This document shows, piece by piece, positions 24,989 through 33,108 of a stretch of DNA of 64,000 nt (position 1 is the first letter of the stretch; each line of letters begins with the position of its first letter). The translations under genes and the position numbers were made by a program. The notes under the pieces are model-generated. The model did not search any database. It was not told the DNA's origin and saw nothing but the letters and a program-made list of their open reading frames with translations. The DNA comes from Aldehydirespirator sp965200005 (GTDB lineage Bacteria; Actinomycetota; Acidimicrobiia; Acidimicrobiales; Aldehydirespiratoraceae). Where the stretch lies: contig OZ241331.1 of assembly GCA_965200005.1 (NCBI GenBank), positions 1,736,001 through 1,800,000 on the forward strand. The letters are read 5' to 3'.

Positions 24989-25294
24989 ATGACTACCGAT
25001 GACGTGAGTGTGTTTCGCAAAGCACTTAACGGCCTGCGGACCGTGTTCAATCACGTGAACGGGTTCCTGTTGCTCGTGTTCGGAATGAAGAAGCATCGAT
25101 CCTCGCCTGGAGCGTCCAAAGCTCGCGTGACGAGGCTTCAAGAGGCCACGCATGTCGGAGGCGGTAAGGGCGGTGCCATGGTGGGGTACTCAAGTTCGGC
25201 TGACAACATCCTCGGCCAAGCGATCACCGAAGACCACAACCAACAGGTACATGGCGACCCAGGTTCGGAGAGGCCGGTAACGAGTGACGCTTAG
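24989..25294 (+). CDS. Doubtful small open frame
   Basis: A frame of about 101 residues starting at ATG 24989 (TTG 24980 further out). It reads MTTDDVSVFRKALNGL..., has one weakly hydrophobic stretch and a Gly-rich middle. I recognise no family. Its last codons and stop lie in the first copy of a 36-base repeat. Listed only because nothing else explains the interval. Confidence 0.2.
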   Translation: MTTDDVSVFRKALNGLRTVFNHVNGFLLLVFGMKKHRSSPGASKARVTRLQEATHVGGGKGGAMVGYSSSADNILGQAITEDHNQQVHGDPGSERPVTSDA

Positions 25295-25361
25295 GCGACA
25301 CCACCTACATCGGTGTCGTTGCGAGAGGTTCGGAGAGGCCGGTAACGAGCGACGCTTAGGC
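25261..25361. repeat. 36-bp direct repeat pair
   Basis: A 36-base unit starting AGGTTCGGAGAGGCCGG is at 25261-25296 and again at 25326-25361 with a single T/C difference. The second copy includes the surE stop codon (25356-25358). Between the copies, GACACC (25297-25302) can pair with GGTGTC (25312-25317). The pair looks like duplication of the 3' end of surE, perhaps with terminator function. Confidence 0.8.
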
Positions 25362-26183
25362 AGATAGGAGTTCTGCGATGCCTGCTTCGGCGTTGTGGGC
25401 GCCTTCTGATGCTGGTTCAAGGGCCGTCATCCGGCTGAGCCAGCTCACCGAGACCCATCCCGCCATCACCGCACCACCGTCGGTGTGTTCGGGCAAGTCA
25501 ATGGCGTCGCCCCAACCCATCTTCACCCGGAACGAGTCAGCATCGCCGTCTCGTTGCACGAGTTCAGCGTCCGAGACCGACCGGGGTGGTTCGATTCCCA
25601 CTTGAGTGCGGCGCCAACCCTTGATGTCAGCAAGGTCTCGGCCCGGCACGTTGATGTTGAGCACGACAGGTTCTTCAGGAAGATCCTTGATCAGTCCTGA
25701 AACCGCAGACGCTGCGACCGCGGCGGCGGATTCCCACTTCTGGGTGGCAAGCACCTCTTCAAGTCCCTGCCCCTCAACACCGAAGTTCTCGATCGATTGG
25801 CTCACCGCGACCGCGTTCACGCCACTGTTGCGTGCTGTCAAGCAGGCACCGACGGTGCCCGAGTGATAGATAGACCGCCCGACATTGGCACCCACGTTTA
25901 TGCCAGCAACCACAAGGTCGTAGTGGCCAAACACTCCAAGGCGCCCAAAGGTGACGCAAAGCGCTGGGGGCCCGGTCACATGCCAGGACTCTGGAACACC
26001 GTCGATGCTGGTCCGGCGCACCTCGGGGTCGATCAGATGAAGGGGCCCAAACGCCGCGCCATAGCCCGAGTACTCCTCATTGGGTGCGACCACTACTACA
26101 TCACCAAACTCGGTCATGGCTCGAGCCAACATGTGAAGTCCGACAGATTCGATCCCGTCGTCGTTAGTCACGAGGATGCGCAC
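25356..26183 (-). CDS. surE: 5'/3'-nucleotidase SurE
   Basis: 275 residues from GTG 26183 (VRILVTNDDGIES), where homology begins; the frame is open to 26252. Motifs are the metal-binding NDDG opening, a VVAPNEEYSGYGA segment (usually APxxxxSGxG), and VVAGINVGANVGRSIYHSGTVGACLTARNSGV, all diagnostic for SurE. The enzyme dephosphorylates nucleoside monophosphates and short polyphosphates with a divalent metal. The stop codon lies in the second copy of a 36-base repeat. It is divergent from the response-regulator gene, with about 105 bases between the starts. Confidence 0.92.
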   Translation of the reverse strand: MRILVTNDDGIESVGLHMLARAMTEFGDVVVVAPNEEYSGYGAAFGPLHLIDPEVRRTSIDGVPESWHVTGPPALCVTFGRLGVFGHYDLVVAGINVGANVGRSIYHSGTVGACLTARNSGVNAVAVSQSIENFGVEGQGLEEVLATQKWESAAAVAASAVSGLIKDLPEEPVVLNINVPGRDLADIKGWRRTQVGIEPPRSVSDAELVQRDGDADSFRVKMGWGDAIDLPEHTDGGAVMAGWVSVSWLSRMTALEPASEGAHNAEAGIAELLSA

Positions 26184-26287
26184 CGGCAGCGACCCTAACG
26201 CTGCGCACCATACGTGAGTGTCTGGCGATCTGGCTTCTAACCAGATGTTCACCTAATGGTCGGACACATTTGGGCAAACTCTCTGGG

Positions 26288-27100
26288 ATGAGACTTGCCT
26301 CGACTCGCTCAAACAAACGCTCGCGGGCGGTAGATCCTCCGCCGGCTGCCCCCTTGATTCTGATCGCCGAGGATGATCGCCGTGTCCGAGCGTCTCTGGA
26401 GCGGGCATTGCGGCTTGAGGGCTATGAAGTGACCGCCGTGGCTGATGGCGGTGCTGCGCTGAAGGAACACCAGAAGAACCGGCCGGATCTGATGCTCCTT
26501 GATGTGTCGATGCCAAACGCTGATGGTCTCAGCGTGTGCCGGATGCTGCGTGAGCGTGGCTTTGATACGCAGATACTGATGCTCACTGCCCGCCACGAGG
26601 TCGATGATCGGGTGGCGGGTCTGGATGCCGGTGCGGACGATTACCTAGTAAAGCCCTTCGCCCTGGAGGAACTCCTGGCTCGGGTGCGCGCACGCTTGCG
26701 TGCCGGTGAAGCCGCAGCAACGCCAAACGCCAGCCATGCCGTTGTCGCTGCTGGAAGCTCGCCTCGGCGAGGCACTGTGGCTGTCAATCAGTCCGGTTCA
26801 CATCTTGAACTTGGGGACTTGAAGATCGACTTGGACGGTCATCGAGTATTTCGAGCGGGTCGTCGCCTGCACCTATCGCGCACCGAGTTTGAGTTGCTCG
26901 TGCTACTGGTGCGCAACAGTGGGGTGGTATTGAGCCGCTTCGACATCTATGACGAGATCTGGGACGGCGATCTTGACGTTGATTCAAAGACGTTGGATGT
27001 TTATGTCGGTTATCTGCGCCGCAAGACCGAAGCCGATGGCAGCGTCCGGCTCGTCCACACCGTGAGGGGTGTCGGTTACGTTGCACGCCTCGACCCGTGA
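26288..27100 (+). CDS. OmpR/PhoB-family response regulator (MprA-like)
   Basis: 270 residues. After about 20 variable residues comes the receiver domain: LILIAEDDRRVRASLERAL (acidic pair), phosphoacceptor Asp in DLMLLDVSMPNADGL, Thr in ILMLTAR, and Lys in DYLVKPFALEELLARVRARL. A 40-residue linker leads to the winged-helix DNA-binding domain (LSRTEFELLVLLVRNSGVVLSRFDIYDEIW...VDVYVGYLRRKTE...HTVRGVGYVA). It is paired with the histidine kinase that begins about 100 bases downstream. ATG 26288 is preferred over the TTG at 26270. The layout resembles MprAB-type envelope stress systems. Confidence 0.92.
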   Translation: MRLASTRSNKRSRAVDPPPAAPLILIAEDDRRVRASLERALRLEGYEVTAVADGGAALKEHQKNRPDLMLLDVSMPNADGLSVCRMLRERGFDTQILMLTARHEVDDRVAGLDAGADDYLVKPFALEELLARVRARLRAGEAAATPNASHAVVAAGSSPRRGTVAVNQSGSHLELGDLKIDLDGHRVFRAGRRLHLSRTEFELLVLLVRNSGVVLSRFDIYDEIWDGDLDVDSKTLDVYVGYLRRKTEADGSVRLVHTVRGVGYVARLDP

Positions 27101-27198
27101 TCCGCGAAATGGGTCAGCTCAGCGGCCAAATCAGTAGACACGGTGGCGGTGACAGTGCTCTGGGGTGCGATGCCTAAGCGGGGACGGGCTCGACGAGG

Positions 27199-28611
27199 AT
27201 GATGCGCCACGGTCGGCGTGTCAGCTTGCGCGTCAGGGTAGCGCTGCTCGTTGGTGTGGTGGTGATCGCATGCGTGAGCGCGGTCGGTGCATATGCGGTG
27301 CGCACCGCACGAAGTGAACTCACCGGCGAAGTCGACGAAGATCTGCTGAAGCGTGCTGCGCTAATCAACTTCGACTTCGAGACGGACAGATGGCGGCGGC
27401 AAGTCCGTGGGCGTGATGGCTCCATCGGGCAGTTGCTGCGTGCTGATCCGCTCGGGGCGCTGGTGTCGTTCGACGCCTACGCACGGGTGGTAGTCAGTGA
27501 CTTCGACACCGGCGGCGACGTGGTGCGCGGCGAGGTGATCGTGACCCTAGATGACGACATCGGCTTGCCTCCCGACATTTACCGGCTCGAACGCGCCCGT
27601 CATGTGGGAGCCACCATCGAGACGGTTTCGGTAGGTCACAAGCGCATGCGCCTCATGACTGTCTCGACTGCTCCGTCGGTGTTTGTGCAGGTCGCCCGGC
27701 CGCTGCATGAGGTCGACAATGCGGTGGCGGATCTGCGGCGCTGGGTCTTGCTATTCGGTTCGGTGTCGGTGATCGTGGCCGCAGCAGCAGCATGGTTTCT
27801 TGCAGGGCGAGCAGTTAGGCCGATTGCCAAGCTCGCTGAGACTGCGGAGCGGATCGCCGACACCGGCGAGTTAGATCGTGATGTTCCGGGGTTGGGCAAG
27901 GACGAAGTTGGGAGACTCGCTGGAAGTTTCCGCTCGATGCTTGCGGCGCTCGCAACCAGCCGACGTCAGCAGCATCGGCTGGTGATGGACGCCAGCCATG
28001 AGCTGCGCACCCCTCTCACCAGCCTGCGAACCAACGTTGATGTGTTGCGCCGCTCGCCCGGGCTCAGCGAAACAGAGCGGGCCGAGATCCTCGACGATGT
28101 GGATGCCGAGCTCACAGACCTGTCGGAGTTGTCAGCCGAACTGGTGGAGCTTGCCACTGATGTGCGGGTCGACTCGGAGCCAGAGTTGATCCATCTGGTT
28201 GAGGTGATCGAACCGGTAGCTGAACGGGCTCGACGTCGCAGTGGCCGCCAGATCGATGTGAGGGTGACCCGCAACATTCCCGTTGAGGGTCGGCCCGACG
28301 CTCTGGCACGAGCAGTGCGCAACCTCATCGACAATGCTGTCAAGTTCAGTGACGGCGGCCCCGTTGAAGTTTTGATTGATGGCGGATCGGTGACTGTGCA
28401 TGACGCCGGAACAGGTATTGCTGAAGCGGATCGTGAGCGGGTCTTTGAACGGTTCAGTCGCCTAGAAACTCACCGAGGTCGGCCTGGGTCTGGTCTCGGC
28501 CTCGCCATCGTTCGCCAGGTTGCAGTTGCTCACGGTGGCACCGCTTCCGTCGATGACTCTCCGCTAGGTGGCACCGCAGTCACCATACGCATCCCCGAGA
28601 TTGACGAATAG
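27199..28611 (+). CDS. Membrane sensor histidine kinase (MprB-like)
   Basis: 470 residues. Membrane helix 1 is VRVALLVGVVVIACVSAVGAYAV. An outside sensor of about 140 residues follows, then helix 2 (VLLFGSVSVIVAAAAAWFLAG), a HAMP linker (AVRPIAKLAETAERIADTGEL), the HisKA dimerisation helix with the phospho-His in MDASHELRTPLTSLRTN, and the ATPase domain with N-box NLIDNAVKFSD, G1 HDAGTGIAEADRERVFERF and G2 GSGLGLAIVRQV. The autophosphorylated kinase would pass phosphate to the upstream regulator. The sensed signal is unknown. Confidence 0.93.
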   Translation: MMRHGRRVSLRVRVALLVGVVVIACVSAVGAYAVRTARSELTGEVDEDLLKRAALINFDFETDRWRRQVRGRDGSIGQLLRADPLGALVSFDAYARVVVSDFDTGGDVVRGEVIVTLDDDIGLPPDIYRLERARHVGATIETVSVGHKRMRLMTVSTAPSVFVQVARPLHEVDNAVADLRRWVLLFGSVSVIVAAAAAWFLAGRAVRPIAKLAETAERIADTGELDRDVPGLGKDEVGRLAGSFRSMLAALATSRRQQHRLVMDASHELRTPLTSLRTNVDVLRRSPGLSETERAEILDDVDAELTDLSELSAELVELATDVRVDSEPELIHLVEVIEPVAERARRRSGRQIDVRVTRNIPVEGRPDALARAVRNLIDNAVKFSDGGPVEVLIDGGSVTVHDAGTGIAEADRERVFERFSRLETHRGRPGSGLGLAIVRQVAVAHGGTASVDDSPLGGTAVTIRIPEIDE

Positions 28612-28656
28612 CGAGTAGGACGACTCGCTTAGAATTCGCTTTGCTGGCTGGGTGTT

Positions 28657-31251
28657 CTAGGCCGGTTCGAGTTCGGAAGTCACGGCGAACTCTGCGGACT
28701 CGATCATGTTGAGTTGGCTGATACGTCCAGCAGCACACACATCGGCCGAGACTTGGCCGAGCACGGCGAGCCGCTCGGCACTGTCCCTAACGGTTGTCGC
28801 TAGCACCACTGTGCGCAGGGGTCGTCTGGCTTCTGACTTGGCTCGACGAACCTCACGCAACACCGCCGCAGCTACTAGTCCAGGCTGCGCGCCGGTTCCT
28901 GACGCAAGATCACGCAGTCGCCTCGCTGTCGGCCAGCGCGAAGTGTGAACCGACCCTTGATGCCACCAACTCCACACCTCTTCGGTAACGAAGGGCATGA
29001 ACGGGGCCAGCAACTGTTGCAGCACCTCGATGGCAATGCGCAACCCACGTCGTGCCGATGCGGCAGGCTGTTCACCCTGCTCGCCATATGCACGTGACTT
29101 GACCAGTTCGAGATGGTCATCAGTGAACGACCAGAAGAACGACTCAATGCGCTCAAGTGCGCGCGCATAGTCAAATGCTTCTAGCGAGCGGGTTGCCTGC
29201 TCCACCAGATCCGCAAGCCGACACAGCAGCGATCGGTCAAGCGTCTCGGTGATGCCACCATGCCCCGGATCCTCAAACCGCAGCACGAACTTCGAGGCGT
29301 TCAGCAGCTTGACAGCAAGTCGACGCCCGATACGGAACTGTTGAGTGTCGAACGCGGTGTCAGTCCCGGGTCGCCCGCTCGCTGCCCAGTAGCGCACCGC
29401 GTCGGCACCGAACTGCTCGAGCAGCTTCGTTGGCACCTTCACATTGCCCTTCGACTTCGACATCTTCTTGCGGTCAGGGTCAAGGATCCAACCCGACAGC
29501 GCACAGTTCTTGAACGGCACCGTGCCGGCATCAAAGTGGGCTCGCACGACCGTGGAGAACAGCCAGGTGCGGATGATGTCGTGAGCTTGAGGGCGCATGT
29601 CCATCGGGAACGTCGAGGCGTAGAGGCTCTCGTTGGTACGCCAACCGGTCGCGATCTGGGGGGTGAGCGACGAGGTTGCCCAAGTATCCATCACATCAGC
29701 ATCAGCAACGAAGCCCCCGGGTTGACCTCGATGTGACTCGTCGTAACCAGGAGGGCAATCCGCCGACGGATCGACAGGCAGGTCTTTGGTGGCGGGACGG
29801 ATCGGGTGCTCCCAGATAGTGGATCCGTCGCCGTCAAGGGGGTACCACAGCGGGATCGGCACCCCGAAGAACCGCTGGCGGCTGATCAGCCAGTCACCGT
29901 TGAGGCCAGCGATCCAACTCTCATAGCGGGTTCGCATGTAGGCGGGCACCCAGTTCATCTGGGTGCCACGATCGATTAGGGCCTGGCGCAACTCGTTGTC
30001 ACGGCCACCGTTGCGTATGTACCACTGGCGACTCGACACGATCTCCAGCGGCTGGTCACCCTTCTCGAAGAACTTGACAGAGTGAGTTATCGGCCGGGGT
30101 TCACCGTCCATGTGGCCCGACTCAGCGAACACCTTGGCGATCTGGCGACGAGCTTGCACCGAGGTAAGTCCAGCGAGGCGTGCATATGCGGCGCGACCCG
30201 AACTGCTGGTCACAGCCGCCGGTGGCTCGGCTGCAAACCTGCCATCACGACCGATAACCGTCCGCACGGGCAGGTCGAGTTCACGCCACCAGGTGACATC
30301 GGTGGTGTCGCCGAACGTGCAGATCATGGCGATGCCGGTGCCCTTGTCACGCTCGGCTAGATGATGCGGGTGGATCGGAACCTCAACGCCAAACACGGGC
30401 GTGCGTGCCGATGTGCCAAACAGATGCTGGTAGCGCTCGTCTTCGGGGTGCGCCACAAGGGCCACGCAGGAAGGCACAAGCTCGGGGCGTGTGGTGTCGA
30501 TCCACACATGGCCCTCATCTGCGGCATCGTCGAGCCCGAAACGCAACCGGTGATATGCACCAGGACGCTCACGGTCATCTAGTTCGGCTTGAGCGACTGC
30601 TGTCTGGAAGGTGACATCCCACAGTGAAGGTGCATCTACCTGGTAGGCCTCGCCCCGCTCCAGATTCTCAAGGAATGCCAGCTGTGACACACACCGGCAG
30701 TGAGGATCGATCGTGGCGTACGTGCGTGACCAGTCAACAGACAGCCCGATGCGGCGGAACAGGTCTTCAAATGCAACCTCGTCAGCGTGGGTCAACTCCT
30801 CACACAACTCGATGAAGTTGGGTCGGCTCACCCCGATGGTGGCACGGCGTGCGACCGCCTTGGGTTTGCCGGCATCGCGGGGAGCGACGAAGTTGGTGTC
30901 GTAGGGCAGCGACGGGTCGCAGTTGACGCCGTAGTAGTTCTGCACTCGCCGTTCGGTTGGCAGGCCGTTGTCGTCCCAACCCATCGGGTAAAAGACTTCC
31001 TGGCCGGCCATGCGGCGGTAGCGAGCGATGAGGTCGGTGTGGGTGTAACTGAACACGTGACCGACATGAAGTGAGCCGCTGACCGTCGGCGGGGGAGTGT
31101 CTATGGAGAAGACTTCAGCACGCTCGCGGGTCTCATCGAAGCGGTAGATGCCCGATGACTCCCAGGCTGAATCCCACTTCTGTTCTAAACCGTCAAGGGA
31201 AGGCCTGCGCGGCACACGCTGGCTGTTTGGTTCCGTTGATGGTTGGCTCAT
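28657..31251 (-). CDS. valS: Valyl-tRNA synthetase, archaeal/rickettsial-type
   Basis: 864 residues. The class I HIGH motif is LHVGH (residues 62-65) and KMSKS is at 596-600 (KKMSKSKGNV). The segment GWDDNGLPTERRVQNYYGVNCDP is characteristic of the archaeal/Rickettsia ValS group, while ordinary bacterial enzymes have PGTDHAGIATQ at that place. The editing domain lies around 190-360. The usual C-terminal coiled-coil arm of bacterial ValS seems to be missing; the protein ends soon after the anticodon-binding domain. It charges tRNA-Val. The gene stands alone, downstream of a PIN-domain gene. An ancient horizontal replacement is likely and seems shared by related Acidimicrobiia. Confidence 0.93.
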   Translation of the reverse strand: MSQPSTEPNSQRVPRRPSLDGLEQKWDSAWESSGIYRFDETRERAEVFSIDTPPPTVSGSLHVGHVFSYTHTDLIARYRRMAGQEVFYPMGWDDNGLPTERRVQNYYGVNCDPSLPYDTNFVAPRDAGKPKAVARRATIGVSRPNFIELCEELTHADEVAFEDLFRRIGLSVDWSRTYATIDPHCRCVSQLAFLENLERGEAYQVDAPSLWDVTFQTAVAQAELDDRERPGAYHRLRFGLDDAADEGHVWIDTTRPELVPSCVALVAHPEDERYQHLFGTSARTPVFGVEVPIHPHHLAERDKGTGIAMICTFGDTTDVTWWRELDLPVRTVIGRDGRFAAEPPAAVTSSSGRAAYARLAGLTSVQARRQIAKVFAESGHMDGEPRPITHSVKFFEKGDQPLEIVSSRQWYIRNGGRDNELRQALIDRGTQMNWVPAYMRTRYESWIAGLNGDWLISRQRFFGVPIPLWYPLDGDGSTIWEHPIRPATKDLPVDPSADCPPGYDESHRGQPGGFVADADVMDTWATSSLTPQIATGWRTNESLYASTFPMDMRPQAHDIIRTWLFSTVVRAHFDAGTVPFKNCALSGWILDPDRKKMSKSKGNVKVPTKLLEQFGADAVRYWAASGRPGTDTAFDTQQFRIGRRLAVKLLNASKFVLRFEDPGHGGITETLDRSLLCRLADLVEQATRSLEAFDYARALERIESFFWSFTDDHLELVKSRAYGEQGEQPAASARRGLRIAIEVLQQLLAPFMPFVTEEVWSWWHQGSVHTSRWPTARRLRDLASGTGAQPGLVAAAVLREVRRAKSEARRPLRTVVLATTVRDSAERLAVLGQVSADVCAAGRISQLNMIESAEFAVTSELEPA

Positions 31252-31363
31252 GCGGCTGCCAACGCTAACCGCCTAGCTAGAGGCTCGGGCTAGCCGGGCC
31301 AACGCCAGGATGCCCTCTGTCACCGGTGCAGTTGTCGGATCTCTTGATCCGGTGCCAAAGGCC

Positions 31364-31924
31364 TTAAGTGTCGGGGAATTCCCAGCGATCGAAGCTGTCA
31401 CAGAGATGCGACTGCACAACCTCAGTCAGTTGCCGCTTGCTCGCCTTTGGCAGGACTCCGGGCCTGCGACCGACCTCAAATTGCCCGTTGGCTGCGTCGC
31501 GCTCATCATCAATCTGTTGCTCGCGTGTCCGCAGATCTTCAATGCTCCACAACCTGTCCCTGCACAACAGTTGCGGATCACCTGTCCACAAGTCGGCGTT
31601 GAGCCGCATAGCAGTAGCAGCTGCGAACGATGCGCCGAGGGTGAGGCTAAACGTGTGCGCAATCCAGCCCGCTGCCTTAGCGATGCCAGCGGATCCCACC
31701 TCAACCTCAACAACGTCTTCGATCCGGTCAATGAACAGATCAGCCTCGGCGACGCCTGAAATTGCAGCGATTGCCATCCAGAGTTCGCCGAGATTGACCA
31801 CGCTCATGGCAAATCGCATGTCGGTGCGATTGGTTACCTTGCGCCATGCTTCGACCGGCTGCTTGACACCTGAGATCGCTTCAACGAAAGGCCAGGTGTC
31901 AAGCACGGCCAGTGGCTGGTTCAC
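31364..31924 (-). CDS. PIN-domain protein (VapC-like), solitary
   Basis: 186 residues from GTG 31924. The N-terminal 120 match a PIN nuclease: AVLDTWPFVEAI with Asp9, VVNLGELWMAI with Glu47, then VEVEVGSAGIAKAAGWIAHTFSLTLGASFAAATAMRLNADLWTGDPQL with Asp116. The third acidic position (normally LxDAxxAAxA) reads LGASFAAATA, so Ser99 replaces Asp and the active site may be impaired. A charged tail of about 60 residues follows, longer than usual for VapC. No AbrB, Phd or RHH antitoxin is recognisable directly upstream (31925-32141). It could be a degraded toxin, or its partner could be of an unfamiliar kind. Confidence 0.65.
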   Translation of the reverse strand: MNQPLAVLDTWPFVEAISGVKQPVEAWRKVTNRTDMRFAMSVVNLGELWMAIAAISGVAEADLFIDRIEDVVEVEVGSAGIAKAAGWIAHTFSLTLGASFAAATAMRLNADLWTGDPQLLCRDRLWSIEDLRTREQQIDDERDAANGQFEVGRRPGVLPKASKRQLTEVVQSHLCDSFDRWEFPDT

Positions 31925-32038
31925 GACCGAGACGGGGACGCAACTTGTCTGTAGCTGGTAGTTCGCGCTCGCACGGTTGCACCAGCACCATCGTGGGCCA
32001 GGGCATCTCGCCGTGACCCTTGACGAGCAAAAGATCTG

Positions 32039-32140
32039 ATGTCAGACAAATCTATTATAATGTTCACAAGCGAAGAATATGCGCGTCGACGCCTAGCTCG
32101 CAAGGGCGAATCTTCTGAGATTTCTGTGGAGTTGGGCTGA
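32039..32140 (+). CDS. Possible micro-ORF of 33 residues
   Basis: ATG 32039 to TGA 32138-32140 encodes a short charged peptide (MSDKSIIMFTSEEYARRRLA...). It lies in an AT-rich pocket around the sequence TATTATAATG, opposite to the flanking minus-strand genes. TATAAT reads on both strands here, so the pocket may equally be a promoter for the PIN gene. Coding is unproven. Confidence 0.2.
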   Translation: MSDKSIIMFTSEEYARRRLARKGESSEISVELG

Positions 32141-32141
32141 G

Positions 32142-32756
32142 CTAGAGGTCTGCCCAGCGTCTGATCCAGGCATGCATGGCGATTCCGGCTGCTACACCAG
32201 CGTTGATGGAACGCGTTGAGCCGAACTGTGTGATTGAGAGGACTTGGCTAGAGGCAGCCTGAGCGGCGGGGGAGAGGCCAGGCCCTTCCTGACCGAAGAG
32301 CATCACGCAGCGCTCAGGTATGTGCGCAGTCTCAAGTGCCACCGATCCGTCAGTGTTGTCGATTCCGATGATCGTTAACGCCCTGTCGTTAGCCCAATCC
32401 GTTAGGTCTTCGATTGTCGGATGATGATGTAGGTGCTGGTAAACCTCGGTCATCATGGCGCCGCGCCGGTTCCACTTGCGCCGCCCGACTATGTGTACGG
32501 CCTCAGCTGCAAAGGCGTTTGCGGTGCGGACAACAGTGCCGATGTTGCGGTCGTGTTCCCAGTTCTCGATAGCGACATGAAACGGGTGCCGGCGCGAGTC
32601 CAAATCCGCTCGGATCGCCGCAACGCTCCAGTACCGGTAACAGTCAACGACGTTGCGACGATCACCATTTCGCAACAATTCAGGATCAAACTGATCCCCC
32701 TCAGGCCAAGGCTCATCACACGGCCCAACCCCAACCTCAACAACCCCATCACCCAC
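32142..32756 (-). CDS. TrmH/SpoU-family RNA 2'-O-methyltransferase
   Basis: 204 residues. SPOUT motifs are NIGTVVRTANAFAAEAVHIVG (motif 1), CVMLFGQEGPGLSPAA (motif 2) and ITQFGSTRSINAGVAAGIAMHAW (motif 3). These place it among the tRNA/rRNA ribose methyltransferases. The N-terminus is short, so there is no extra substrate domain as in the larger enzyme at 334-1302. The GTG 32756 start gives a Gly/Val-rich leader that may be too long. It follows the Panacea pair by 31 bases on the same strand and may be on its transcript. Confidence 0.88.
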   Translation of the reverse strand: MGDGVVEVGVGPCDEPWPEGDQFDPELLRNGDRRNVVDCYRYWSVAAIRADLDSRRHPFHVAIENWEHDRNIGTVVRTANAFAAEAVHIVGRRKWNRRGAMMTEVYQHLHHHPTIEDLTDWANDRALTIIGIDNTDGSVALETAHIPERCVMLFGQEGPGLSPAAQAASSQVLSITQFGSTRSINAGVAAGIAMHAWIRRWADL

Positions 32757-32787
32757 ACCGCCAACCTACGTCTTATGGCCAAAGTGA

Positions 32788-33108
32788 CTAATCGTCGGGA
32801 TCATCCTGGATCATGTCCCAGTAGTCATGGTCTACATCGAAGTCAACGATGTCAACCCGGTCCGACTTGGTGAGCACACCAACAAAGACGACGACACCAA
32901 AGACCGGATCGACGATGTGCAGATGACGAATCTCGGGATCATCGTGGTAGGGCAAGCTGTCGAAGCCTCGGAAGCGAACAAGTGCCGCTTGCAATGGCCC
33001 AGACCAGAAGTCCCACTCAGAGGGGAAACCGGAGGTGGTTCGCTCGAGGCCGTAGCTCCTTGCGATTTTGGAGGCAGCATCCTGACTGACGTGAACCTCG
33101 TGTTTCAC
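32788..33108 (-). CDS. Uncharacterised protein paired with a Panacea-domain protein, putative toxin
   Basis: 106 residues. Its ATG overlaps the stop of the Panacea gene by four bases (ATGA), the arrangement typical of toxin-antitoxin pairs. It is acidic overall, with an N-terminal helix (VSQDAASKIARSYGLERT), a middle part with aromatic residues (PSEWDFWSGPL), and two successive hydrophobic strands (VFGVVVFVGVLT, DRVDIVDFDVDHDYW). The strand pair is reminiscent of the RelE/ParE core but I cannot claim homology. The function as a toxin is inferred from position only. No signal peptide. Confidence 0.6.
   Translation of the reverse strand: MKHEVHVSQDAASKIARSYGLERTTSGFPSEWDFWSGPLQAALVRFRGFDSLPYHDDPEIRHLHIVDPVFGVVVFVGVLTKSDRVDIVDFDVDHDYWDMIQDDPDD

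Larger units (their letters stand above)
24820..25355. other. Gene-poor interval between the ABC-F gene and surE
   Basis: About 540 bases without a convincing gene. It contains an imperfect inverted repeat (24902-24915 with 24956-24968), a 36-base direct repeat whose second copy runs into the end of surE, and a small stem-loop (25297-25317). A plus-strand open frame, ATG 24989 to 25294 (about 101 residues), has a short hydrophobic stretch (VNGFLLLVFGM) but no recognisable homology, and its end lies inside the first repeat copy. I regard it as possibly not coding. Confidence 0.5.

Noticed and set aside
31310..31961. Two plus-strand frames of 149 and 197 residues
   Set aside because: They are antisense to the PIN-domain gene and show no motif; the PIN residues and gene order support the minus strand.
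31925..32103. 60-residue minus-strand frame as the antitoxin of the PIN protein
   Set aside because: Its sequence (Arg-rich, ending in SRS) shows no AbrB, Phd, RHH or HTH pattern, and it is mostly the antisense or shifted reading of a short AT-rich region.
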